This document shows positions 12,831 through 25,489 of a stretch of 64,000 nt of DNA, piece after piece. Below the pieces are notes generated by a model. It worked only from the letters and a program-made list of their open reading frames with translations. It ran no database searches and was not told where the DNA came from. This stretch comes from Alviniconcha marisindica (lineage: Eukaryota > Mollusca > Gastropoda > Provannidae), in NCBI GenBank assembly GCA_018857735.1, contig JABMCL010001960.1, positions 763,501 through 827,500 of the forward strand, written 5' to 3'. Each line of letters opens with the position of its first letter. Positions within the stretch are counted from its first letter, which is position 1. A program made the translations under genes and the position numbers.

Positions 12831-14686
12831 CTAAAAATAATGATTCACAGACAGAAAGAACACATTATGTACATGTATACTTACATTAAAAAACAACAAA
12901 CTCACAACTCACAATCAATGCAAAAACTGCATCATGGATTTATAAACCTGACAGCAACATTCATCGTATGATTTTTTCCCTCACATGTACATCCTGCACT
13001 ATGCCTCTTCCCCTTGGTTACAGTGTGCACAATTTTCGTTTTTAAGCTTTTCACAATAATGATTAAACATTTCGCATTGTTTAATAGGCATGGGAACTGT
13101 CCAAAGACAAAACCCACTGAAACATAGGGGGGCCAGGGGCATGTCCCCCCCCCCCCCCCCCACCCCCTCCCAAATTTTGTTTTGGACTACATTCAAATAT
13201 ATTATATATGCAATGTGAGGGTATTTGACTGAAACAAAACATATTCTGTCCACTTCTTTTCCCTCTGATATTCAATCAGACTTCCCCTGAAAATAGCAGA
13301 CCTGAGGGGAGCTCCCATGCCTGTTTAAATAAGACAACACAAGGGGATCTCAGTTTAAACTAACACAAGTGCAAACTCTTCACTTTGTCTCTATCTAGTA
13401 ATTCTGCTGGGTCAAAATGTTTTATAAGGACTGCATTGCTGGGTGAAATTTTTGCTGGGGGGGGGGGGGGGGCACTTTGCTGGATTTCAAAAGCTAAACT
13501 TAAAAAAGAAGCCACTGTCACTGTCATAGGTATCATCTGTGTAATATGGCATATGATGTTTCTGTAACAATTACATGACATTTTGAAGATCTACAGAACA
13601 CAAAATCCTGACATTTTCATGTGAACTTCCAGTTGTTCACATGTTTCAGTGAGGCAAACATCTGAGGATGACTTTCATCCAGATGTAGTCATCACTGACT
13701 GATACAGAGTGTGGCAAAACACATTCTTCGCAATCTTCTAAACTGTTAACCAAACAGAATATTTCAGATGTATGCATAAGTTTATGTTATTTTAAACTGT
13801 TGGTTACGCTGAATGATGAAAGGTTTGGCATCTGAAATATTTTGGCCTTTTATTTATGGACATTTCTACCAACAACATATGGGTAAAAAAGTCAAGAATA
13901 TTTGTAATGCCCTCCCACTAGCCAAAGAAATGAGGAACATGGCACTTTCTGAGGATGTAGTCAGGTGAAACCAAAGTGCACCACATGCCACCATTTAACT
14001 TTCAAAGTACTCAGCTTTGAAGGTGCCTCCATTGTATTTACAAGGAATTAAAGACTTATACACTTCCCTAGGCTTGACAGCAGGCACTTCAGCTGCTTAC
14101 TGGCTGAGCTATTTTTAGCTCCCCAGGCACATCTGCTCTGTCAGTGGAATCTAGGTCATTGCCAGCAGTGGTCAGTACTAGCCAGATGCCCTCTCATTTT
14201 TTTACTTTGGCTGGATTACAACCAGTGTGGTATTGTTGACACACCCTGGGGGGTTTCTGGAGGCTAGAGCCCGATTTGAAGTGAATGTTTCCTGTAGTTG
14301 ATATTTTGAAGCACTGGATGCAAAAACATAGCTCAACCAAAAACAGATAAGTGGCTTAGCTCTCCATCTCATTTTTCATTTTTCATTGTTTAACTGTTGT
14401 TTAAGTGTTGTTTTGTAGCTTGATAAAAATTTGCAAGTTGTGTTTTGCCCTAAAAAACAGCGTTCTTTCAAACCTTTTATGCGTTTGGATATAATAATAA
14501 TAATATTAGGAAACTTATAGAGTGCTTTCAGAAACTGAAAGCGTTTTACAACATAAAGAAAAACATACAATGCGCTAATACCAATAAGCATACAAAACCT
14601 ACAAAAATTAACAAACATTTTCATACAAAGCATGGCAAAAACACATGCACACAAGATCGCGTGCATGCACACACACACACACACAA

Positions 14687-14719
<33 letters not shown>

Positions 14720-16056
14720 ATCACATGCACACAATGCCAATATGAATAAAGAGCACACACACACACACGGCTGAGAAGGACATGTGGCATGGGGGTGGGT
14801 AAAGACTAATTTGAAGGCAAGGGCTAGAACAACTGTGATAAAGAGCAAAAGAGAGACAGAGCGAGTTCCAGATTTGTGCAGCTGTAATAATAATTATTAT
14901 GTTTTGATATACTGATGTTGTGATGTATGCATGTTGTTTTGCTGAGAAAAATGTGCTTCCTAAACATATACCTTTTGTGTATGTACTATACACAGTTTGA
15001 TTGTTTACATGAAATGGGTCTGTTGCCAAAATGGAGTATTATTTACACCCTGCCCTGGGAGTTTCCAGAAGCTGAAGCCTGATTTTAAGTGAAGGTGTCC
15101 TGTGGTGGATACATTGATGTTGTAATATATGCATGTTGTTTTGCTGAGAAAAGTCCACGCACCTCACCATGTTGTTGCATATTTCCTACTCTGTTTTTGT
15201 GCACTGTGCAGTTTGCTGTTTTGCATGAAAGGGTTTTGTGGGTGCATAAAAACAGAAACTATAGTATTAAGCACATTTGCTGTCTATGTAAACTTCAAAA
15301 TAAGAACTTTCCAATGGTCTGCTGTACATCTCTGTGGTGGAATGGCGCTGGGAAAGGCAGGCAATGAAGGACCGTTACTACAATTCACTGCCAACAGCAG
15401 CAGCAGCATGTCTATGGTGGGAGCGCTCAGTTATCAGAGAAGTGAAGAGGGCCATACCAGCATTCCTGGCCTAGATTCTGGGGCATTGGCTCTGACCAAA
15501 CAGGCCTCTGGGAACAGCTGTGTACAAAGGCTGGGATTAGCCCGAGTAGTGGCAGTTAGTCATTACCTGTCAAAAATTATACCATCCACTTCATGTTTGC
15601 GCAGCATCTGTTTCACATGATGTTCGTTGAGGTCCTCTCCCCACACGAATAGCACCAGCCCAAGTGACTTGATGTGAGGAATAAGCGCCAAGTCTTGAAG
15701 TAGTCCCTCAGCCTGGAAATTGACACCCTGCAACAACACAACATGCTTCAGGTTTATGGTTATACTGGCATAACTGTCTTAATTCTGAGTTAACTAATAA
15801 TAATTGTGTGCAGTATTTGCCCATGACAGTTTACTCTGCGGGCATGCGTGTGAGTGCATGTGAACGTGTTGTGTGTATGTGTGTGTGTGTTTGTGAAATT
15901 ATATACTGCTTGGATTTAATTCATTGCTTCATTAAATGCTGCCTATTTATGTGGCGGTCGATGAGTATTTGGATTTTAGTGTTTGACGTTTAAGGAATGT
16001 TTGTTTTATTGTAATATTTATTGAATATTTTAAGTTATTGGTGAGCCAGAATAATA

Positions 16057-16116
<60 letters not shown>

Positions 16117-19100
16117 ATGCATGCGTGCATGTGTGTGTACACTGTTACTGTTAAGTATTTTCGCTTTTGTATTTGAGCGTTTTTTTAGCTCCATGTTCTA
16201 TTGAATTGTTGATGTTTCATTGTAAAATGTATTGAATGCTTTATGTAAATGACGAGCCAGAAGGCAAATTTCTCTACACTGAGACAATAAAGTTGTATTG
16301 TGTTGTATTGTAACATCCAGTGTGAGGGATGAGCAGTGCATCCTGAAGCTGTCTGTCAGTCTGGAAGCTGACAACTTGCAGCTGAATTCTTGTACAAAAT
16401 TACATCTGTACATACATCTGGTTGCAAATGAAAAGAATATATACAAGTTAAAAGGAAAAGAATTAGCAAAACAACAAAAACAATGAAAACAAGTCCAAAA
16501 GAAAAGAAGAAAAGAGAATAAATGAATGAACAGATCAACTAGTCACCTGATTTCAGATATTTGTTCAGCCAACCACTGCACTCATTTTTCATTTGCTTAC
16601 CTATTTGCTCACCCAAAGAGAACTTTATTCTACAGGTTGGCACATTCTTTGTATGGTGAACAACATCACCTGATTCACCAGGGGATTCATTAACTAACTT
16701 AAATCAAAGCTGCTGTCCATATTGTTGCTCTTCTTCTTTTTCTTTCCTTAGATGCCCACAATCATGTTGATGCCCACAATCATGTTGATGCCCACAATCA
16801 TGTTGATGCCCACAATCATGCTCTGGTTGGATATACAACACACACTCTGCCCTGTATGACCTCCATGAGAAGTAACAAAACAAAAACTTGCTGGTGTAAA
16901 TGAAATTAAGGAAGACTGCTACATTATGGAAATCCTAAATGAAGATGACTGCCCACCAATGCAGGTATATGCACATGCCTGTTTCAGATTACTGGGATGA
17001 TCACACAACCAATAACAAAACTGACAGAAGATTTGTTCTCCCATTGGTTCACAGGTCCCCTGTTCTGGCAAACAAACCCTGTGGTGTTGCAGGCAAGTCT
17101 AGTGTGTCCACAGAATCAGTCAGTTCTGTTAGGTCACCGGCAGGCCCTGTCGGACTGCAGGTTGCAGCCAGTGCTTGCCATGACGGCCTGCACCCTGTGC
17201 CCTGGCCACCGTGGGACGGACAGACTCAGTCTGGACAGCCGGCAGGTAGGGCTGATGTGCTTTGCACACACCTCTCATGATGAACTCTAACCAAATGCCA
17301 CAGGCAAGCCAAACACGGTCTTGTGCACAGCCAGTCCTGCTTTGTGAGACTCAGCTCCAAAATTCATTTTAACCAATCCCAGAGGTTCAACAAATAGCAC
17401 TTTGAAATTTTAGATCAAAGTGTAGAAAAACAACAACAAGAAAGTAGTTAACTGTTGAGGTGGGGGGGGGGGGGGGGGGAGGAGAGAGAAAGAGAGTGTC
17501 TGACTCCCTTCATAAAGAGCCTATTGGGTGCATCAGTGGGATGTAGTTGTGGTCTGATCTCTGGAATGCTGCATCACTGAGCACCACTGTAATGACTCAG
17601 CAACAGTGCAGCATCTCATTAGGAAGATAGCCTAGCAACAATCAATTTGATTTCTCCTCCTGTGGACCTGGAGGGGTGGGGGGAAGAAAAATCCTGAGAC
17701 AAATGTCATGAAAACAATGCCTCTGAAGTCAGCACAGATAATGAGACAGCACAAACACATACAAATCAACATAAAATCAACAGGACATTTGAAAACAAAA
17801 TCCTTAACTTTAAAAATAGTTAATCTGACCTCATGTTTAGAGAAGGCTACTTCCTGTAATAATTGAGGTACTCACCAGCAACCCTTCAGCCTTGGCAAAA
17901 CTGATCCCATTTTGGAAGGTTGTGCAGCGCCAGTCCTTGTAGGGAGTGTATCGCTTGGTGGGACCATTGCTCAGAAACAACACAGAGTACTTGTTCTGCT
18001 TCAGACGCACCCTGTACAGCAAAATCAATTTTATTTTTAAGCTAGAGTACCCGTACCTGGAAAAATCAGCTGAAATATATAATTTATATATAGAGTGATT
18101 GCTTTTATATAGCGCTATTCACTGCTCTAGAGCAGTCATTGTGCTCTTGTCGCAGGTAATTCTGTAGCCTTTTTATAGTGCATTTTGAATATCCACTGAA
18201 GTGGTGTACTTACAGCACTATTTGATTGTTACATGGCTGGTGCCACATGAAACTGTTGCCATCTTGGTGCACGTTCTGTGTACACCATACCATCATGTGC
18301 CAGTTTACAGTGTCACTTCATTCAAACCACATACACAGGGTGCATGTGCATTTAGCTGTAACCTGCCACCTGCATTTTTGGCACAAAGGCTGGAATTGTT
18401 TACATGCTACTGTGTTAACATGGGGGTGGAATGGATACTGGAATAAGAGTCAATCAACTGGCTTTTAGTTTGACCATGTTCTGATTTGTAAGCAAAATAA
18501 TCCATATTTAAACCGGATTTCGCATAGTGGTGGTATCCATTCCATCTTAATTAAGTAAGACTGGTCATGGTCTTTGCAGGCCAGTCATGCGTTTTTAGTT
18601 TGTAGGCTAGTTTTATTGTAAAGCACCATGAGGCAAAATGGTGTATAGAAATCTTGATTTATTACTGTTATTATGTTTGGGATTAAATTAAGCTTTACTG
18701 GTTCCCTCGTTTGATCAAACCATAAACATGTTTCTGTCTATGTTATCTGATATTTTTACACATCCCACACACTATGCAGAAAAACAAAAATAATACACAA
18801 GTCCTTATAAAGAGCTTACTACAAATGTGGTTTGTATTAGGCCTTTCCCAAAATTTCAACTAGCCGTCTTTTCCTTCAATATGATTTCTTTATTTGGAAT
18901 AAACCATTAAGCAAGTGGACTACAGTGGAACCCCTGATTAAAGCCCATGCTAATGAAAGACCACCGTGATGAGAGACCACCACAATCACAGACAAACCTG
19001 ATAGAAGACCACCCTGATAAATGACCACCCTGATGAGGCCACCCTAATGAAAGACCACCCTAATGACAAACCTGATAGAAGACCACCCTAATGAAAGACC

Positions 19101-22100
19101 ACCCTGATGAAAGATCACTGATGAGAGACCACCCTGATGAAACCACCCTAATGAAAGACCATCCTGATGAAAGACCACCCTGATGAGACCACCCTGATGA
19201 AGGACCACCCTGATGAAAAACCAACCTGATGAGAGACTACTCTGGGAGACCACCCCGATGACAGACCACCCTAATGAGAGACCACCCTGATGAAAGGCTA
19301 CCCTGAAAATACGCTTTAGCTTCATATGGAACAGAAAATAGGGTCAGATTAGCAGAAAAAAGTATCAAAAAAGGAGGACTGGGGTTACTTGATACATATG
19401 ACACAATTTTCAGCTGTTAAAAAAAAGATCAATAAATGTGTTCAAAGCAGCACCACAGTAATCAAGGGAGGCAACTTAAGTTTTGAGTGATGTTAAGACA
19501 ATACACACCATTAATTACAGAATCAGCCGTAGCTATTTGCATTACACCGTTCTCCATCTGCAATTTGCACAGATGAGAGCCCTTCAGTCTCTGGTTTTGA
19601 TCTGTTCCACAGATTCAGAGTGTTAGTCTAACTTATTTCACTTTCAGACAAATATTTATAATGGTCTTGTGTTTGAAAATGCCACATATTTTGCTTTCTT
19701 ACTTTGCTACTTAAAAATCCTTTTCATACCGACCCCAATGATAGACAGACGCTATGGAAACACATCTACAGAGTTGACAGGGCTTCCAACCGCCAGAGTA
19801 ACAGTGACATGGAGAACTACGAGAATAGGCTTTTGAATAAACCTATTGCTGTTATAATGAGCCAGCATACCTGAAAGTGTACAGCTAAAAGTGACACAGT
19901 CTGACAGAACTGAACCCAGAACTGAGATGTAGAAAGGACAAAGGGCATTGTATGCAAAGCAGAATACTTCTGCACAGCTGCCGTTTTATACAAAACATCC
20001 CTTTAAAATTAAAACTGCCCAGGGACCCTCTAAAAGTTGTAGCAGGGAGTCCCAGGGACATCCTTAAAATGCTTGCTAATGGGAATGTGAGCCCTGATAT
20101 ATTACAGGCCTATAAAAGCTTTTGTTGCAAAGTAAGTACAGTGAAGGCCAAAGAACCTGTGACAGAACCTTTGTTCTATAATCGCAACAGTCAAGTCAGA
20201 CAATACTACATAGAAGGTGGACTGAAAACGGTATTTGTTACGTTTCCCATCTTTCACATGAACATGGCGCTTTTTTGTGCCCTGAAGAGTTTAATATGAA
20301 ATATGGTTTAAATGCTGATTTTCTTACATACAACAGTTGTGTTCCAGCTGTAAAGAAGTATATCAAGGGTCTGAATACTGATGTCCAAAGTAACAAACCT
20401 TCAAAAGTGAGTAAATCTGTAACAATAATTTTCAAAGTACAGAAAGGACAAGAAGTTATTGACTTTTTAGTTAAAAAGAAAGCAAAGCAAAGTGCTGCAT
20501 TAATTAACCACTAAGTAAAACTGAGATGGTTTCAATTATGTTTAGTCCACAGGATTCTTGCTACCTATGTAACCTTAATGGCTTAAAACGATAAAGTCAC
20601 AAATGATGAGAGATGTACCTTTTGTAATGTACACACTGAAAATATCCCACACATCTTGGGTGATGCAACATTGTATGACATTTTTTGGTTAATGTTTGAA
20701 ACATTTGTGAACCAAATATGTGTAAATATGACAAACATGAAATTTTATGAGGTATATGGATAAATATGAGACTTTATACTGTTTAGTAACACAAAAGACA
20801 AAATCAGATAAATCTTTGACTTTATCATATTGTTACAAGGGAAAATAAAAATAAAACTTTTTTTTTCTTTTTCTTTTTTCATTTATTGAAAAGGGGAAGA
20901 AAAAAAAATGACAAGGCATAAAATGGAAGAATATATTTATTGTATATCAACATGGAGCATGCCTCATTCCTGTCACAATGATTTTGTTACATGTCCTTTG
21001 TTCAGAATGATGGCTAGATGTATGTCAATATTTGCATCCTCACATCATGTCTACATACATATTTACTGATAACAATTTAAATGAAATATTTTGGTGCTCC
21101 CACATTAAGTGCCTGCTATGTTACTCTCCCTCTCTCTTGTTCCCACCCTGCTACCATTGATACTGTCCCATTCTTTCTTCCCTTTATACACTGTCATTAC
21201 TGCTGTTGTTGTGCCTGTGGCATTTTTGTGTTTGTTTTTTAAACTGTTTGTTGATGTGTGTTTTTCTGCTTTTGTTTTGTTTGTTTTGTTTGCCTCTTCA
21301 ACCCCATACTAGCTAAATGGTTTAGGCTATTCAGATAAACTTTGTTCTTATGCATATGCTTGGTGCATACACATAAGTATATGCACAAAAACTGAACAAA
21401 ACAAACCCCAAAAACGACTACCCTGATAAGAGACAACTCAGGTGAGAGACCACCCTGATGAGAAACCACCCTGATAAGAGACCACCCAGGTGAGAGACCA
21501 CCCTGATAAGAAACCACCCAAATAAGAGACCACCCAGGTACCACCCTGATGTGAGACCACCCAGGTGAGAGACCACACTGATGAGAAACCACCCTGATAA
21601 GAGACCACCCTGATGTGAGACCACCCAGGTGAGAGACTCTTCTGCCAAGAGACCATCCTGATAAAAGACCACAATGATGAGAGACCATGTTGGTGAAAGA
21701 CCACCCTGATGAGAGACCACCTCTCTCCGTCTCTCTCTCAAGACCACTTTTACTGAATTTTTTCCCCTTCCTATCAGCAGGTGCGTGAGCCCTTGACCAA
21801 GGACCACTCCTTTCGCTTGGCGTTTAGCATGCCCTTAAAACAGGGCTTCCACTGTGGAACTTTTGCTTGACTTTTAGTGTGCCCTTAAAACAGGGCTTCC
21901 ACTGTGGAACTTTTGCTTAGCTTTTAGCGTGCCCTTAAAACAGGGCTTCCACTGTGGCACTTTTGCTTGGCTTTTAGTGTGCCCTTAAAACAGGGCTTCC
22001 ACTGTGGCACTTTTGCTTGGCTTTTAGTGTGCCCTTAAAACAGGGCTTCCATTGTGGCACTTTTGCTTGGCTTTTAATGTGCCCTTAAAACAGGGCTTCC

Positions 22101-25100
22101 ACTGTGGCACTTTTGCTTGGCTTTTAGTGTGCCCTTAAAACAGGGCTTCCACTGTGGCACTTTTGCTTGGCTTTTAGTGTGCCCTTAAAACAGGGCTTCC
22201 ACTGTGGCACTTTTGCTTGGCTTTTAATGTGCCCTTAAAACAGGGCTTCCACTGTGGAACATTTGCTTGACTTTCAGCATGCGCTTAAAACAGGGCTTCC
22301 ACTGTGGCACAGGTGTCCTTGTTAGTTGCATGCCATATTGGCGTTACCAATTCTACTGTCAGTTTCAATGAATCTTGACCATACGATACAAAACATCATT
22401 AACATCAGGCAACCCTCACATGATGCAGGCATCAGCATGGAATGTAGAAAAGATGACTTTGCGATCCCCACCATACTTGAGTACAACGTCCAGAATACGA
22501 TCAATGTAGGGGTTGAGATCAAAGTAGTTGTCCATCTCATTCTCTCCTGTCTGAATATGACAGACACATACATCTCTTCCTCTCTTCTCATATGAGTTAC
22601 CAAAACACCACAAGCATACTTGACACTCTCCTCTCTGAGCATAATGCACACATCTTGCACACCACAAAAAACAACTCAGTCTCTCTGGTTTCAACACAAG
22701 GAATATATATCATTATCTTATTCTCTTTTCAGAACAAAACCAACACACTGTTCTCTTGTCAAAACAACACAAATACCACTCAATCTTCTGTTTAAACAGT
22801 GAAATATCTTGCCTGTTGCCCAAACACCACACAGGCACACACTACAATCAGCTCTCTATCTGACCCTGTAATGAGGTACCACAGGTGCAGAAATCAAAGT
22901 CCCCTCTGTTCAAATCCCACAGCTATCAACAATTCAAAGTCCCCTCTGTTGAAAACACACAGCTATCAAAAATTATCTTTTAAAGCCTGGAGTAGGTCAG
23001 AATACAGTTTTCATGCTTCTTCTACTGCCAGGAATCTACCTGCCTGACTTATGCCTTAATTTTCACCTCATTTAACTTTAGTTTTCCAAATATCCTTTTC
23101 ATCCATGAAGTGCCAAGCCTCATTAACAGTGAATCAGACTTTCACTTAGGATTTGATGAAATGGGTTTTGTCCTTGTAAATACTGAGCCAATACACAACT
23201 CTTGACTTGTTATAAGTCCTTTTTTTTCTTTTTGCCCCCCCCCCCCCCCCCCCCCCCATCTCCCCCAGTTAATTTTTTTTTTTTTAAATCAGTCCTCAAT
23301 GTGACCTTAACCTTGAAAGCACAATCCAAACCTTTTTTGCATGCCACTCTGGCTGATGACAAGGTACCACTACACACTAGTTGTAAATAGTTCAACAGTT
23401 CATCAAATAATGGAGCAGTCCTTTTTGTAAAGGATTTTGAACCCTCATTGTGACCCAACCAAGAACAAAGCAATCCAAACATTATGTATGCTACCCAGCC
23501 TTAGGATAATGTAATATGACACACAGTTTGGATGCAAAAAAGTTCAGTAGTTCATATGGAGTGGAGTGCACAGTCATTCTTTGAGGAGCTGAACACTTGC
23601 TATGACTTTGAAACATGGAAAGTAGCAATCCAGTCTTTTCACAAGACACTCTTGTTCATGATAATGTACCACTATACAAAGTTAATTTCAAATGGTTAAG
23701 CAGGTATGGCCAGATATGGGACATTATTACGGCCATTTCTTCAGGAGATGAACCTTTGCCATGACCTTGACCTTAAAGGTAGCAATCCAGTCATTTCATG
23801 TGACATTCTGGCTCATGATAATTCACGACCATATCATGTTGGTTGCAAACTGCTGAACAGTTCAGAGGTTAACATCTGGACAAAAGTTCAACATGAACAA
23901 CTGGACAATGTGATTCAACATAATGCCCCCTAAAAAAACAAGCAACCTTACAAGGAAGTGGGGGGTGGCAGCTCAAAAAGCAGCTGCAAGGAACTGGTTT
24001 GAGATCACCAAAACTGCTGTCTGTGAAATCACAAAGGTAACTGAGACCACAGATTATACAACTATGTTGGCTGAGGTTTGGAACAAGTGCTTTGAGTGGA
24101 TGGCAAGGTGCATGGTTGCCCTGGGGTATTTCACTTAAAAGCTAGCATGGCTGGCTCCCTCGAAACATTAAACATGCCCCTTGTCATTACATGCATCCTG
24201 ATTTTGGCACACAGTGCAAGCTGGAATTGAATCATTTTTGCTTGACTATATATGGAGTCTTAGACAGCTGCACTTGTCAAAACTTGTTCTTCAGCATGTG
24301 AAAGTGTTTGAATTAAAATATCAATCACTGCACATTGTCATGAGGACTTTCGCTTTATTCTGTCAGGCTGGAAGTTTCAGTATTTGTGTACACACACTTC
24401 TGATGATGCTGTCACCTGTGCACTTTACTACTTGAATATGAAGGTGACTGAAGCCATGAGAAAATAAGAGCTTGTGTTGTGTGCTAACATCATTTCCCTT
24501 GTTCCACTCATGAAGGTTTGTGTTGTTATTTTGTAGTTGTTTATCACTTTTCTCACTTTTAGCACTATTCTCCACTCTCAAGCAGACTCACTGCGCCCTT
24601 GTCTCTGATGCTGTCTTGGTGTGTTCTGTGTACACCATACAACCATACACTATGTCATATGTCACTTCATTCCAAGCCACATGTAGGATGCATGCATGTT
24701 TAGCTTTAACCTGCCACCTGCACTTTTGGCAGAATGACCGGTATCTTATATGCGCTACTGCAGTAATATGGGGGGTGGAACAGATATTGAAATAAGAGTT
24801 AGCACAGAAAGTTGACTCTGGAGAAGAAAATTCTCCTGCCGTTCCTACCGGGACTTGAAACCAGAACCTTTTGATCACAAGTCCAACATTCTAACCACTG
24901 AGCTATCCCTGTGCCCCTTTTGCTTTAGCTTTTCATGTGGTGGCTGATCTATGACAGATCACTACAGGTGTTAACAAAGAAGGAGCCACACCCTCTTCTG
25001 GCCTCAGTACTAGCTATTGATTGAGAAAGATGATTATACTACAAGTTACAGTCTGTGGTTCCTGGAAAGGGGGAGGGAGCCAGAAACTGACTGAGGTAAA

Positions 25101-25408
25101 AAAAATAAAAAATGTAAGTGTACATTGGCTAGAATGAATTATAATTAGCTGGTGTGTGCAGTCCTCTTTTTAAAACATTCTAAATTTGTACATACTTGCT
25201 GATGACAACTAAAGTTCCATGTGGGAAAATGAATATTTACTGTGCGTATCAATACATGATGTGACCCTGCACTAACCTCAACCAGCTGTGGGTATTTGAT
25301 TTCAATGTTGAAGCCAACAGCTGGATCCACATGCTCCAGGCAATACTGTAGTGTAGGGAATGGCTGGTGGTCCTCTTCAGACATTTCCTCTGTCAGCTCT
25401 AGTAAAGC

Positions 25409-25489
<81 letters not shown>

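Larger units (their letters stand above)
15728..17875 (-). other. Intron 15 of the GPCPD1-like gene
   Basis: Holds two related retroposon 3' ends on the plus strand (next entries), a four-fold 18-bp repeat atgcccacaatcatgttg at about 16753-16820 and a G18 run (17462-17479). The open stretch at 16939-17290 on the plus strand has no recognised homologue. Confidence 0.6.

Noticed and set aside
16939..17290. Two overlapping plus-strand ORFs of 113 and 97 codons
   Set aside because: Two frames open over the same GC-richer stretch, no homologue recognised, no splice sites fitting either.
24840..24917. Possible tRNA-Thr gene on the minus strand
   Set aside because: Boxes A and B are present, but the sequence continues into a SINE body shared with four other loci, so it is a SINE head rather than a tRNA gene.
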